In this document: positions 34,590 through 45,936 of the stretch, piece by piece
Layout of the letters: each line of letters starts with the position of its first letter
Numbering within the stretch: the first letter of the stretch is position 1
Source: Callorhinus ursinus
Taxonomy: Eukaryota > Chordata > Mammalia > Carnivora > Otariidae
Length of the DNA: 64,000 bases
Direction: 5' to 3'
Assembly: GCF_003265705.1 (NCBI RefSeq)
Contig: NW_020312859.1
Location: 4,020,814 to 4,084,813 of the forward strand
Translations under genes and position numbers: made by a program
Notes under the pieces: generated by a model
The model's database searches: none
What the model was told of the DNA's origin: nothing
What the model saw: the letters and a program-made list of their open reading frames with translations, nothing else

Positions 34590-34705
34590 GATTGATACCC
34601 CTGCATTATCTAATTGGATCTTCCTAAAAACTGGAGGAGATGCAGACTATTATTACCGTCATCCTCATTTTTAAGTGAGGAAACTGAGGCATAGAATGGC
34701 CTGGT
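34590..34705 (+). repeat. MIR core fragment
   Basis: CATTATCTAATTGGATCTTC, TATTATTACCGTCATCCTCA and AAGTGAGGAAACTGAGGCAT are MIR core. Confidence 0.75.
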
Positions 34706-35039
34706 CATTTCCTGGAGTCCCATTGTTTGGAAGGGTTAGACACAGGTTGTGTCCAGGCTGCCTGTTTTTCCGCCATCACACGAGGGAACCCACTTCCAAG
34801 CAGGTCTCAGACACGGGAGAAGAGGAAGAAAAAGGAGGCTGTGCGGCGTTCTTGGAGCCTGTACCCAGATCCACGTCCTCATCTGACTCTCCAGGGCTTA
34901 CTGCTGCAACGGGTGGGGATGGGCCAGCCACGAGGGGCTCAGAGCTCCTAAGGGACGTGGTACGGGAGCCTTAAAGAGCTGATTTCCCAGAGCCCTGAGC
35001 TGTTAACATCTTGAGTTAAACTAAAACTTCATTGCTTTT

Positions 35040-35113
35040 TCATGGAACACTGCACCAAAAACTAATGATGTAATATATGGTGATTAACATAACAATAAAA
35101 AAATTGAAAAAAA
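35040..35113 (+). mobile_element. 74-bp L1 3' stub
   Basis: Only the last bases of the carnivore L1 3' UTR (CATGGAACACTGCACCAAAA, ACTAATGATGTAATATATGG, TGATTAACATAACAATAAAA) plus an A-rich tail. The 17-bp TSD AAAACTTCATTGCTTTT is perfect at 35023-35039 and 35114-35130. A complete, extremely 5'-truncated insertion. Confidence 0.95.
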
Positions 35114-35130
35114 AAAACTTCATTGCTTTT

Positions 35131-36340
35131 GAGTTTGAGGCTCAGCAGGTGTCTGTAGCCTTCACCCAGCTTTCTCCTCAGGTGCAGTGGTGCCTCTGGT
35201 GCCCCCAGAGGCCACGGGATGGGGGGCCGTTACTGGGGTTCTCTTGACTGACCCTGAAGGGTTGGCACCACAGACCTGGGGGACATGTGGTGAGGTCAGG
35301 GCCAGCCCCAGTCCCTCCCCGCACGGCTCTTGTGCTTTGGAAGCATTTCCCCCCCCCTCCCCCGCCCCCTGAGCCTGACGTCTGCTTCTGGGATGCATTT
35401 TGCTGAGCTCTCCTCAGAGGGGGCCGTCACCCCAAGGTGTTTCATTAGGTGTGTTAATAAGCCTTGTGACTGCAGCCTGGCCCACCTCTCCCCCGTGGAG
35501 CTGCTTTCTGCATGAGGCAGGGGAGGCTGGATGGTTCGGACATAATTTGCATTGGCAGCAGGAATATTATTTGTGCATTATAAAGCATGGAGGGTGACCT
35601 TATCAGCCCTGGGAGAAGGGGAGCAGGTCGCAAGCCAGTCCGCAGCTCCCGGCGACTGCTGGAGGCTGGCCTGCTGGGGGGCGGTGGGCAGGTGTTAACT
35701 CCCTTAGCGGCTTGGCCCCGTCCCTGGAGGCCGCTGGCTGCTCAGCTCCTCTGCAGACCCCGAAGAAGTGTGTGTCTCTAGAGGCACCCTGCACCCAGCA
35801 GGCATAGCTGTCTCATGACTGGGATCAAGGACTTTGTGCGCTCTTTGTGAGCACCCCTGGATTGAACCCTGAGCTCTGGCCCAGCTGGAGGTTTGATTCT
35901 TCTCCTGCCCAGGTCTTCCCTGTCCTCATTTCCCAGAGGCTGAGCTGTCTCTGATTTCCTGAGGGGTTCTGGCACCATCTGACTTGCCCTGGAGCCCATG
36001 CTCCATACTTGTCCATTTCCCCAGATAGGACTGTGCTCACACTTGCCTTGGATTCCTGCGGCCAGCCCATAACCTGGAAGCGTCCTGACATGCTCTTCAC
36101 TCAGGCTTGGGTCCATCCTTGTGCAGCAAATGGGTTGTGTGGCTGGTGTACATGGACCACACTCAGTGCAGAGGCTCTTGATTGTCAATAGGATAGTCTG
36201 GGACTATAGATTTTTTAAAAGTAATCTCGGGGTTATTCAGCAGGAAGCCAGAGTCAGACTTACAGGCCACATTCACAATACACACACTTCAGTTTATGAT
36301 AGGATGGGAAATAGATTTATATAAAATCATGAACCATCAG
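35131..36340. other. GC-rich unique sequence
   Basis: No exon or repeat seen. It holds a perfect octamer word ATTTGCAT at about 35548, beside TTGGCAGCAGGAATATTATT. Long frames (such as minus 35778-36188) follow from high GC. Confidence 0.45.
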
Positions 36341-36344
36341 ACAT

Positions 36345-36445
36345 GGAAAGGACAACCTTGGTCAAACAATACAGTCCTCCCATTTTGCAGATGAAGCAAC
36401 TGAGATCCTGAAGGGAAGTGACCTGGCTAATGCCACACAAGTTAG
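36345..36445 (+). repeat. MIR-core-like fragment
   Basis: CATTTTGCAGATGAAGCAAC, TGAGATCCTGAAGGGAAGTG and ACCTGGCTAATGCCACACAA are MIR-like. Confidence 0.6.
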
Positions 36446-36710
36446 CTCTTTGCACTTTCCCCAGGTTGACCCTCTTTCCACTAAAGTGATCATAGGGGGA
36501 AAACAAACCAAACAGAAACAACGTGTGACTTGGAATAAGGTACATGCTTGACTAATGTGATGATCTTGCAAGTGTTCACACACTCAGGCACGGTTGGGGG
36601 GAGCTCCTTCCTGAGCAGTGTCTAGGCCCATCGTCCTCACGTAACACCTCTCCTTCTTGGGGACATCTCCATCCTTACCTCACCTGCATCGTAACAGGGG
36701 TTGGCAGTTT

Positions 36711-36864
36711 GTTTATATTTTTTAACTTTTTTAAATTTTTATTTATATTCCAGTTAACACACAGTGTAATACTAGTTTCAGGTGTACAATATAGTGGTTC
36801 AGTGTCACCCAGTGTTCAGCACAACAAGTGTACTCCTTAATTCCTATCACCTATGTAACCCATC
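36711..36864 (-). mobile_element. Short 5'-truncated L1
   Basis: Reverse L1 3' end (TTCCAGTTAACACACAGTGT, AATACTAGTTTCAGGTGTAC, TCACCCAGTGTTCAGCACAA) with a perfect 16-bp TSD CAGGGGTTGGCAGTTT at 36695-36710 and 36865-36880. About 154 bp. Confidence 0.93.
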
Positions 36865-37009
36865 CAGGGGTTGGCAGTTTAATGTCATGGTTGGTCAAAC
36901 AAAACACCAACTGTTCACAGAAGGCTGCATCTCAGAGACCCCAAGCTCAATGCTTAAACACACTTGAAGAAAGTGCTGAGAGCAAGTGCCTGGACAGTGA
37001 GGCTGAATG

Positions 37010-37060
37010 AATGGATGCATGGATGCATGGATGGATGGATGGATAGATGGATGGATGCCA
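37010..37060. repeat. (ATGG)n microsatellite
   Basis: About 12 imperfect GGAT units with GCAT and GATA variants. Confidence 0.9.
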
Positions 37061-39550
37061 GGGCAGTATAAGCTGGCTCTGGATATGTGGGTATGTTGGA
37101 GGTACCCAAGGACAGTGTATTTTGGTGAATTTAGAGAGGGCAGAGGGGGTTAGAAGGGAAGTGTTAGCAGCTCTACCTAGCCCATTGTCACAATGAGTTG
37201 AGTGGTCAGCATGGATGCCCTCCACGAGTTCCAGCCAGGGGTCCTTCTGCCACTGCAGGTAATCAAGTGGGTTTTCTGACAACAAATATTCTGAACCACA
37301 AAGGAGGAAAATGAACCATTGACGTTTTTGAAAGCACTGGTTCTGGGGACGTTCTATATACCTAGAAGTCATCTTGTCAAAAGAACCTCTAACTCAGGTG
37401 GTGAGGTGGGGACAGTGTGATGGCGGGAGCATTGCCATCAGGCCTATCTCTCAAGATGAGTTATAAGAGTTCTTGTTTTTCTCTTCTTGCTTTTTGAATT
37501 TTATAGACTTCCTGCCATGAACCAATGATGTTTTTTGTGACAAAAAAGTTTGAAAACACTAGCACAAAAAAATTTAAAAACACTATTTCTGCTAGTGTTT
37601 TCCCTGTTATTCCTGCCACTGTAGCTGCCAAAGGCATTTCATCTGTTTTTATGAGAGTGAAGGGAGGGAAATAATGAATTTAAAGTGGCTAGCACAGTGC
37701 CTGGTAGGTAGTTGTTACTCAGAAAAAGACTCCTTCCTCTTTTAAGCTCATCTGCATAAATGCTGTCCCGATATGTGTATTTAACTTGATTGTCAAGTTT
37801 TGAGTTCAGTGTTTTTCCTCATTATCGTCTATTCTGACAAATTTCATTCAGGTTATTGATCTTGCCATATTCTTGGCTGGGTTTCTGTGATTTCACACGC
37901 ACGTTCCTCACATTTATTTTTTTCCTGCCCAGTTACAGAATTTTCTTCCTAAGGAACGAAATGTACTCTCTGAGGTCGCCATAACGTGGTGATATGTGGC
38001 CAAGTCTTCACCCCTTACTTCACTTACTTCACTTCATAAGAATTTGACATCCAAAATTAAGCACAGAGGTGGCATTAGTCCCATACAGGAGCCCCCCCCC
38101 CCCATGCTCACCCCTCACCATGGGCCCAGCACCTTTCTCTGTGCCTCTCAGGGAGCATTCTGCCCTCAGTCTACCCCTTTTCCCTGATAAGTACCTGTTA
38201 CACCTGCCGCATTATTTATATTCCTCATCTTTGGATTCTGGCCACCAGAGGTTGTCACCCTTGCCAGTTTTCTTTGGAGAAGTGACAACTTGAGATGCAA
38301 CCATCTGCCACATTTACCTGAATTACTTCCAATTCTGGAGTTTCTGCTTCCAAAAAGAAGTAATTCCTTGGGTTGATTTCTGACAGGTCCCTGCTTGCGG
38401 CAGCTGCTTGAGCAGGGGCCGTGGTGGGAGCAGTGGAGCCGCGGGGCTGTGAGGAGGAGAGCAGCCTGCGGCTGCCGCAGAGCCATACTAATACTGTGAT
38501 GCTGTCCGCATGCGAAGGCAACGTGTCGCGCGTGTGATGTGCGCTGTGGAATTGCTTATTTCCCTCCTGCCTGTGATTGCCTATCAGAAGCTATCAATAG
38601 CAGCAGTTTATTTCTCAGCTCTCTTTAGGGAACCAGAGTTCATCTCACACACGGAGAATCCTCTACTCTTGGAGTTCTTAAGCCGAACGTCCTTTGGAGG
38701 GAATGCGATCCACAGCCTGCTTTGGCAAGTGGGGACTTTGAGATCCCGGGAGGGAATTAGCTTCTCCGAGGTCACACTAGGCCTGACAAGAGATGGGGCT
38801 TTCCTGACCTTCGCCTTGTAGCGTCTGGCTGCTCGGCTCTCTCTCAGGGGCAGCCCGTGTCTTGCAGGCACTGGACTCTTTGCCTGTTTGTGTGTCTTCT
38901 GGAGTTTTGAAAATGTTCGCCATGCATTCTCTGGGGAAACCGCTTCCAACGTGAGGGGGCTCCTGAGTGTTCTGACGCTGAGTGGGTCCTGTTGTAGCAG
39001 AGATTTATGCCAAATCTTGGGAGATGTGGAACCGTGCTAGAATTAAAAAGTGAAACTCACTGTGATGGTTAGAATGACTGTAGCTTCTGGGACGTGCTGA
39101 CACCTCCATGTGCTGCTGGTGGTGAAATGGGCAGGGGGTGGAGGGGTGGTGCCAGGCCCTGTAGCCGCTTAGAATGTGCAAGTGGGAGGCCTTTGGGCCA
39201 AATTACAGTGTTTTAAGGAGGGTGGCAACTTTGGCTTGAGCTGGATTAAAGTTTTTTTTTTTTTTTTCTTTCCCAGGCTCACCAGTACTGCATTCACTCT
39301 GAAGTAGCTGTACTGCAAGGTGGCTGCACGCACACACGCTCTCCTAATACCCACCTCAGGCTTTGAGCTGGATTCTCTTACACGGAGTCCGCAAATCCAG
39401 GAAGCTATTAAAATGGAGAGTGCTTGTTTGTTTGTTGTTGCATTTTTTAGTTTAGCGCTAAATTCTTCTGGCTGCTGAATCTGACCCAAAGTGGTGTAAA
39501 GCTGTTTGTAGTCTTTACTTATCTCACCCTGTGTGAGTTTTCATGTGCTT
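37061..39550. other. Intronic unique sequence
   Basis: About 2.5 kb with few repeats: a C run at 38090-38103 and a T run at 39253-39267. No splice-flanked exon found. It contains the CpG-rich patch noted separately. Confidence 0.45.
38390..38560. promoter_or_regulatory. CpG-containing GC-rich patch
   Basis: A repeat-free block with several CpGs in an otherwise CpG-poor intron: GTGGAGCCGCGGGGCTGTGA, TGCGGCTGCCGCAGAGCC, CAACGTGTCGCGCGTGTGAT. It might be an enhancer or a minor promoter. No direct evidence. Confidence 0.25.
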
Positions 39551-39568
39551 CCTTGTAGAAATATTTAT

Positions 39569-39773
39569 TTATTTATTTATTTTTAAAGATTTTATTTATG
39601 TATTTGACAGAGAGCGAGCGCAAACCGAGGGAGAAGCAGGCAGAGGGAGAGGGAGAAGCAGGCTCTCCACTGAGCAGGGAGCCCAGTGCGGGGCTTGATC
39701 CCAGGATCTGGGGATCATGACCTGAGCCGAAGGCAGATCCTTAACCAACTGAGCCACCCAGGCGCCCCCCCTC
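39569..39773 (-). mobile_element. Can-SINE
   Basis: Reverse Can-SINE: TAAAGATTTTATTTATGTAT, GAGAAGCAGGCTCTCCACTG, CCAACTGAGCCACCCAGGCG. The TSD CCTTGTAGAAATATTTAT (18 bp) is at 39551-39568 and 39774-39791. A young copy. Confidence 0.95.
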
Positions 39774-39929
39774 CCTTGTAGAAATATTTATGCATTAAAC
39801 AGAATGTTGCCCCACATCCCACCAGGGATGTTATGTGTGCCCCTACTATCTTTCTAAAAATCTGGACCATTCTGAATTCTGAAGTGGATCTTATCCTGGA
39901 AGTTTTAGATCAGGGATGTGGGCACAGGT

Positions 39930-40030
39930 GACAATCCGCATTTTAAAGTGAGGGAAGCAGAGCCTCAGGGAGGTTAAGTGATTTGCTTGAGGATGCTCAG
40001 CTCCTGAATGGTGCCGCTGGGTACAAACAG
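39930..40030 (+). repeat. MIR core fragment
   Basis: AGCAGAGCCTCAGGGAGGTT, AAGTGATTTGCTTGAGGATG and CTCAGCTCCTGAATGGTGCC match MIR. Confidence 0.65.
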
Positions 40031-40484
40031 TGTGGATTTTGAAGGGGCTTTGACTCACTGATGGGGAGGTTGTCCTCTGAACTATGATGCTCCCCAACAG
40101 AGGGCAGGTGCCAGGCCCATCGATGATGATCTCATCATCTCATCTTAGATGTCTGCTTTGGGTAACCCCAAACGGCTCCAGGCAGAAGTGGGATTTGGGG
40201 GCACAGGGCACAATATATCTCCTCATGGAAAGAGGTCTTGCCAAGCAGCTTAAAGTTCAGGACCCAAAGAGCCAAGGGCAAAGGTTTTGAGTCAGTAGCA
40301 CAGATACCTCCATGGCCATTAATGAGAATGGACAGGAAGGCCACTGGGGATCCCCTCAAATGTTTGGGTGTACTGGGGCTCCAATTAGCCACACTGCTAT
40401 GAGCGTGGACTTCAGGCAGTGGACAGGCAGAGTCCACGGGCTGAGCTGACAGGGCTGCAAAAGCTGGGACTGAAACCCATTGTT

Positions 40485-40890
40485 ATGGGTTGGTTTGTTC
40501 CATGTGAAAGTCCTAGTCCCTGTCCCTCAGGCTATGACCTGATTTGGAAATAGGGTCATTGCAGATGTAATTGGCAGAGTCCTGCTGGAGGAGGTGGGCC
40601 TCTAATCCAGTATGATTTGTGTCCTTTTAAGAAGGTGACCATGGGAAGACACAGACACACAGGGAGAACACAAAGGAGAGGAAGGGCTTTCTGCAGCCCG
40701 GGGTGGCTGGCAAACCCCCCCAGGAGCTAGGAGGAGGTGAGGCAGGATTGTCCCCCACAGGTGTCCGAGGGAGCATGGCCTAGCCGAAACTTAGATTTTA
40801 GATGTCAGCTCCCTGAACTGTGAGACAATAAATCTCTGTCAAGTCACCCAGTTTGTGGTGCTTTGTTACACACCCAGTGCCCTAGGAAAC
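40485..40890 (+). repeat. MaLR-type LTR
   Basis: TGTTATGGGTTGGTTTGTTC, GATTTGGAAATAGGGTCATT, GGAAGACACAGACACACAGG, GAACTGTGAGACAATAAATC, CACCCAGTTTGTGGTGCTTT and GTTACACACCCAGTGCCCTA run in the order of an MLT1/MST-type LTR. No internal region adjoins it. Confidence 0.8.
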
Positions 40891-40914
40891 GGATACACCC
40901 ACGTACGCCACTGG

Positions 40915-41155
40915 GCACTGGCGCTCAACCTTGGCTGACGTGTGCGCCTCTTGGGGCTCTTTAAAGAGTCCTGTTGCCCGTATGTACCCCGATTCAACTT
41001 CATTGGAAACTCTGGGGGTGGGTCCCAGGTGTCAGGGTTTTTAGAGCTCCCCAGGGGGTTTCAGAATGTTTACATTATATGTCAACTCATTAGAATTTAG
41101 ATAAAAATTTGCAACAAACGAACACTGAGCCGAGTTTGAGAACCACAGCCTAGAG
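40915..41155 (+). mobile_element. MER5-type MITE
   Basis: GGCGCTCAACCTTGGCTGAC at the left and GAGTTTGAGAACCACAGCCT at the right pair as inverted ends; inside are GGGGGTGGGTCCCAGGTGTC and CCAGGGGGTTTCAGAATGTT. This is the MER5A/Charlie pattern. Confidence 0.7.
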
Positions 41156-42625
41156 GGCGTGCTCCATGATGGTCCTGGGCGGCGTGTCCAGGTCCCCATG
41201 GTGACTGAGCGGGGGGGGCTCTGAGCTGGGCTTCCCCCTGACCCTCAGGACCATGTCATACCTGTCACAGGATTTCCTGGGTCATTCTCTTTCACCCTGC
41301 CTTCCCCCCCCCCCCATCTCTCTTCCCAGCTTTCTGCCAGCAGGGTTCAGGGAAATAGCTACTTTCCTTTATATGGAACGCATTTAGAAAGGTGCCTGGC
41401 ACACAGTAAGCTCTTCCTAGAGTTTGCTGTTGTGATTTCTAAAGGTGGCCTTTATCAAACCCCTTTTTTCCTTAATCCTCACTTCCTGGAGGGTGACCCC
41501 AGAGTGGTGGGATTTTATTATCCTGGCTCAAAGGGCCTTGTTTCTTGTTATACTTTACTTTCTTTTAATTAAAGCCTTTCCCGCCCCCCCCCAATTTGCC
41601 TGAGAGCTAGATCATGCGAAGGGCACTTTTTTTTCTTTTTAAGAGAAAGAACACAGAGTAAGTGTGGTTGAGCTTCAGAGTGACATTGAGTTGGCTTTTC
41701 ACTCCCAAGCTGGCTTTTCACTCCCCAGCCATAGATTAGAATCGTGCCGGCATAGGGAAGGGCTGATGGGGTCAGGGAGACTGTGTGGAGCGCAATCCCT
41801 CCGCAGGCATGCAGGAGGAGACCACCTCCCGGTGCCCTCCCGAGCCCGGGGAGCCATCCGGTCTCATCCTGGCCCCAGGAGGGAGACACAGATGCTTGAA
41901 GTAGCCAGTGCTATGCATTGTAATGCAGATGCGCTAGTCAGTGACCTGGACCAATCTGGGGGCCAGAGACACGGGGGCCATAAGTGCCATCAATTCAGCC
42001 CAAAGCATGTGGCTTCAGCCCCCTGCCAAAAGCAGGGCCTCCCCAAAGGAGCCCAGGAAGGACAAGGGGAGGTAGATGCCAGGTAGGCAGCTGATACTGG
42101 TCACCACAACGGGCACTGGTGAAGAAGTGGGAAGGGAGGGTCGGCATCCATCCTTGAATTCCTTGCCAAACAGGTTGATGCCCTGCCCAGAGCAGTGGGC
42201 AAGTATTGCACGTTCACAATCAGAGACAGGGGTGTGATGGCTTTTTGCCATTGGTTCCAGTCCTGTCTTTACCCGATAACGACAGGGCTGTAGAGCTCCA
42301 AGGTCACGTTGTAGACCCTTTGATCTGGGTACCCGTATAGTGCGACGATGCCCCGCTGGGCCTGTGGTTGTCCGTCTGTTTCTGTGATCTCAGGGATCTG
42401 AGATCCCCTTCTGTCACAAACCCCAGTCCCAGGCTGGCTAGCTCAGTTGGGCCTCCTTAATTAAGAGGGGTACAGAGAGGGGCGAGGACTCATAACATGG
42501 TGTGCCCCAGGCAATAGGCTGGCCTTTTATCTGTGGTCTCCTTTCACCGGAAACTCTAAATGAGTGCCTAGTACTCCCAAGTTGCTGTCCTGATTGGAAA
42601 GTGTATTCACACTTCCCGAGAGGAC
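41156..42625. other. Intronic unique sequence
   Basis: C runs at about 41306-41317 and 41583-41592. Opposed long frames at 41569-42086 have no motif. Nothing else recognised. Confidence 0.45.
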
Positions 42626-42629
42626 AGAC

Positions 42630-43375
42630 GTACCATCCGTCCGGGTTACACATGAGACCAAGAGTCACCCCTGACTCCTCCCTTCCCTCAGCCCTCAATC
42701 CTGTCCAGTTTTCCTCCTAAGTATACCTTAGATCTGTTCTCTTTTCTCCTTTGCCACAAGCATGCTGCCATATCTCTTTTTGGTCTCTCTACTTCATTCT
42801 GCACATAATAACTGAAGAACTTAAAACCAAGCTCTGATCGTGTCATTTCTGTGCCTAACATTCTTCGTGGCTCTCCATTGCTCTAGACTAAAATCCGGAT
42901 TCCTCAACTTGCTACAGAGCCCTGGGTCACCTGGAACCTGCCCCCCTCTGCATCCTGGACACGCTCATCCTCAAGCTCCACTGAGTTCTTTCGGTGCCCT
43001 CAATGTGCCATGTGTTCTGTTCTGCCCCAGGACTTTTGCACACGCTGCTTCCTCAGCTGGTATTACTTGTTCTCCTCCTAATGCCTGGCGCTCCCCCACC
43101 TCTGTTTCATTCTTTAACTCACAGCTCAAATGTTTCCTCCTTGGGGTCAGGCCCTGTCAGGTGATGCTGCAGTCTTCCTTTGTGGTACATACCACAATCT
43201 GTAAATGTACATTTATTGAGCTGGTTATTGATGAAGACCTATCTTCTGCCCCATTCCCCCTGCCAAACCATTTTCCCGATGCTCGTATTCTAGTGCCTTG
43301 TACGGTGCTTCACACACAGTTGGAACTGAGTATCCATTGAAAGCATTAATGGCTGGTGAAGGAATGTATGAAAAA
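42630..43375 (+). repeat. L2, about 0.75 kb of the 3' end
   Basis: The longest L2 here: CCAAGAGTCACCCCTGACTC, CTCTGATCGTGTCATTTCTG, GCCCCAGGACTTTTGCACAC, GCTCAAATGTTTCCTCCTTG, TAGTGCCTTGTACGGTGCTT, then GTTGGAACTGAGTATCCATT. The 166-codon frame at 42840-43340 falls inside it and is a chance frame. Confidence 0.82.
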
Positions 43376-43455
43376 CTGCCCAAGCTCATGCAGCCTGCAT
43401 GTGACAAAGCTGGGACTAAAATCCAGGCTGGCTCCTCCCAAGCCCCGTGTATTTT
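43376..43455 (+). repeat. MIR scrap
   Basis: AACTGCCCAAGCTCATGCAG and AAAGCTGGGACTAAAATCCA match MIR. Confidence 0.6.
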
Positions 43456-44068
43456 CTGCTGCCCCGCCTGGTGGGGGACTTGTGAATGTGTCTTCTGCAA
43501 GTCCTAGCCTCAACAGAAGGGATCTAATGTCACTTTTTTCAGAACCTGGCCGGGGGCAGGGGGTGGTGGCGCCCCGGGCATAATCACTCTTGTATGGGTG
43601 GTGACCTGGAGGCTTCTTCATGGAAGATCCTGATTCTGTTCTATCCTAACCTTTTAGCTGTTAGAGATTGATGTGGAGGATTTGCTGATGTATCGACAAG
43701 GGTGTCAGTATAAAGAGCCACGTTACTCCCAATTCCTTTAGAAAGTGATTTTTAAAAGACAGGATAGTTGGGTCATTCAGGGAAAAATATCCTCGGCAAA
43801 GACAGTTACTCTGTTGTGTACTGACCTGGGTTTGTCTTCTTGAGGAAAGGTCCCAAGAGAGAATCATGGGTCTCTCCACATTAAGTGTGAAGATGGGGAT
43901 GAAGGGTAGAATCCTACAGTTTATTCTGTCACTTAACAGGTGTTGATTGGCCTCTTACTGGTTGCTAGGCACTGTCGTAGGCTCTGAGGATCCAGCTATG
44001 GATGACTTTATGATCCCTGAATAAATAAATCATGCACAGTGAGTGAGTGGTCATATTATGAGGGAGAT
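43456..44068. other. Intronic unique sequence
   Basis: Only an ancient scrap near 43925-44010 (TGGTTGCTAGGCACTGTCGT) seen. Confidence 0.45.
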
Positions 44069-44084
44069 AAATCACTTGCCATGA

Positions 44085-44263
44085 GGGACGCCTGGGTGGC
44101 TCAGTCGGTCAAGTGTCTGCCTTTGGCTCAGGTCATGATCTCAGGGTCCTGGGGTCAAGCCCCGCATCAGATTGTCCACTCAGCGGTGAGTCGGCTTTTC
44201 CTTCTCCTCTGTGATCTCTCTTGCTTTCGCGCTCTCTTTATAAATAAATAAAATCTTTAAAAG
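44085..44263 (+). mobile_element. Can-SINE
   Basis: Sense Can-SINE: GGACGCCTGGGTGGCTCAGT, with an A-box-like TGGCTCAGTCGGT and a B-box-like GGGGTCAAGCC, then ATAAATAAATAAAATCTTTA. Perfect 16-bp TSD AAATCACTTGCCATGA at 44069-44084 and 44264-44279. The tRNA-like head is a retroposon promoter relic, not a tRNA gene. Confidence 0.96.
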
Positions 44264-44279
44264 AAATCACTTGCCATGA

Positions 44280-44834
44280 TATGCATGAGCTATCTGAACA
44301 ATCTAAATGGTTTAGACCCCAGTGGGCCTGGTGAAGCTGGGCCCTGGAATGTGTCTGTCCCCCAGCCTTGGTGGCGGGCTTGGGCTCTTGATGAGCATGG
44401 AGAATGGAGTTGACAGCTTGAGAAGGATGGCTGAGGGCAGGTGACATGATAGTATAGCAAGCCTTCCAGGTGTGGATGAGGGTGACAGGGCCCAGACACT
44501 TGCTTTGCCAACTGAAGAAGATGTGCATATCAGAACCAGGTGAGGGAACTGCAGGTGTCCGAGGTGGTAAGCGATTTGAGGCAGCAGGGTGCTGGGCATG
44601 GTCACAGTGGGTTCCTTGGCAGGGGCATCCTCTAGATAGGCCTCTCTGGGCTCCACTCTGTGACAACCTGCTGAATGAAGGACCCGAGTCCTGGCTGTCA
44701 CCTCACCCCTGTATGACTACCATGACCTGGCTTTGGCGCTTGGTCTCCTTCATCTGTGATGTGGGTGGGGGAGAAAGGGTTGGTGCCCATCCACCCTGAG
44801 GAATGCCTGTCATTCTGGAGGTGCAGGTGCTGTT
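44280..44834. other. Intronic unique sequence
   Basis: Overlapping frames of up to 142 codons on both strands without motifs. Nothing recognised. Confidence 0.45.
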
Positions 44835-45065
44835 GGTAAGTCTGATCTCAGACTGCCTGGCTTCACACCCCAACTCGAACACTTCTGTGCTGAATGACAC
44901 GGGGCAAATTACTTCCTCTTTCTGTGCCCCCGTTTATTTTTAACATGGGGATGGTAGTACTTAATTCTTAATGCTTAATTTGTGAGGATTAGATGAAAAT
45001 GTACATAAAATGCCTGGCACAGTGCCGCAGACATGGCAAGTGCTCAGTGAACATGAGCTATTTTC
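44835..45065 (-). repeat. MIR, nearly complete
   Basis: Reverse MIR: TCAGACTGCCTGGCTTCACA, GGGGCAAATTACTTCCTCTT, GAGGATTAGATGAAAATGTA, ATGCCTGGCACAGTGCCGCA, AGTGCTCAGTGAACATGAGC. Confidence 0.8.
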
Positions 45066-45737
45066 GTATAACACTTTGTTAGGTATTTTACGTATAAAGT
45101 AGGACTATTAAGAATGAGAATTGACAAGAAAATTGTCCCAGTTTTATGGATGATAAATCTACCAAAAAGTGTCTAAATTAGTGCCAGGAAGTAAATGGCC
45201 TATTAGGGATTCACACCTAGGCTGTTTTGTTTAAAGCTCAGCTCATCACCTTCTGTTCTGTTTGTTTTTCTGACTTGCAAATTCTAGAAACCAGAGGTTG
45301 ACCCTTGCCTGGGTCTTAGAGCTCAAGGACCTGGCTTTCACTAAAGACTGGTCTTTCTTTTCATGTCTAAATGCTCTGCATGGCTCTGCATTGCTGAGTT
45401 TGCAAGGAATCATGAGGAATAGCCTTTAATCTTGGAGGGCTTTCCAGGAAATAGAAATGTCCAAGGAGTTACCATTTATTCAACAGCTGGGAGGGCACAA
45501 ATCAGGTGGAGACACTGAAGTCACAACAGCCATTTATAATTGGTTTGGGGAACCTGTCTCCTGGGAGATGGGCAATTTAGAGAAAACATAAATCTGCCAG
45601 GAATCTATTGGCTGGGGTGTCTTGTGTAGGAGTATGCTTGGCCCTGCATGGAGGGTGGGTGGAAGAGGGCTCCCTGCCTCCAGGCCTGGGCAGCAGGGGC
45701 GACTTGTTTTTGGCAGGTTTGTTGGTTAAGGCTTCTC
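45066..45737. other. Unique sequence and degraded repeat
   Basis: 45066-45250 is a further decayed MIR-like stretch (GTCCCAGTTTTATGGATGAT). The rest is not recognised. Confidence 0.4.
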
Positions 45738-45746
45738 GGAGTCAAA

Positions 45747-45927
45747 GATTTTATTTATTTATTTGACAGAGAGACAGCAAGAACAGGAACACAAGCAGGG
45801 GGAGTGGGAGAGGGAGAAGCAGGCTCCCGCGGAGCAGGGAGCCCGATGCGGGGCTCGATCCCAGGACCCTGGGCTCATGACCCGAGCCGAAGGCAGACGC
45901 TCAACGACTGAGCCACCCAGGCGCCTT
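45747..45927 (-). mobile_element. Can-SINE, young
   Basis: Reverse Can-SINE: GATTTTATTTATTTATTTGA, GAAGCAGGCTCCCGCGGAGC, GACTGAGCCACCCAGGCGCC. A 9-bp TSD GGAGTCAAA is at 45738-45746 and 45928-45936. Many CpGs are intact, which points to a recent insertion. Confidence 0.95.
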
Positions 45928-45936
45928 GGAGTCAAA

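Noticed and set aside
42840..43340. A 166-codon plus-strand ORF as a gene
   Set aside because: It lies wholly in an L2 element and shows no conserved domain.
44085..44263. tRNA gene suggested by A/B-box-like words
   Set aside because: It is the tRNA-derived head of a Can-SINE with TSDs and an A-rich tail; no cloverleaf-forming mature tRNA.
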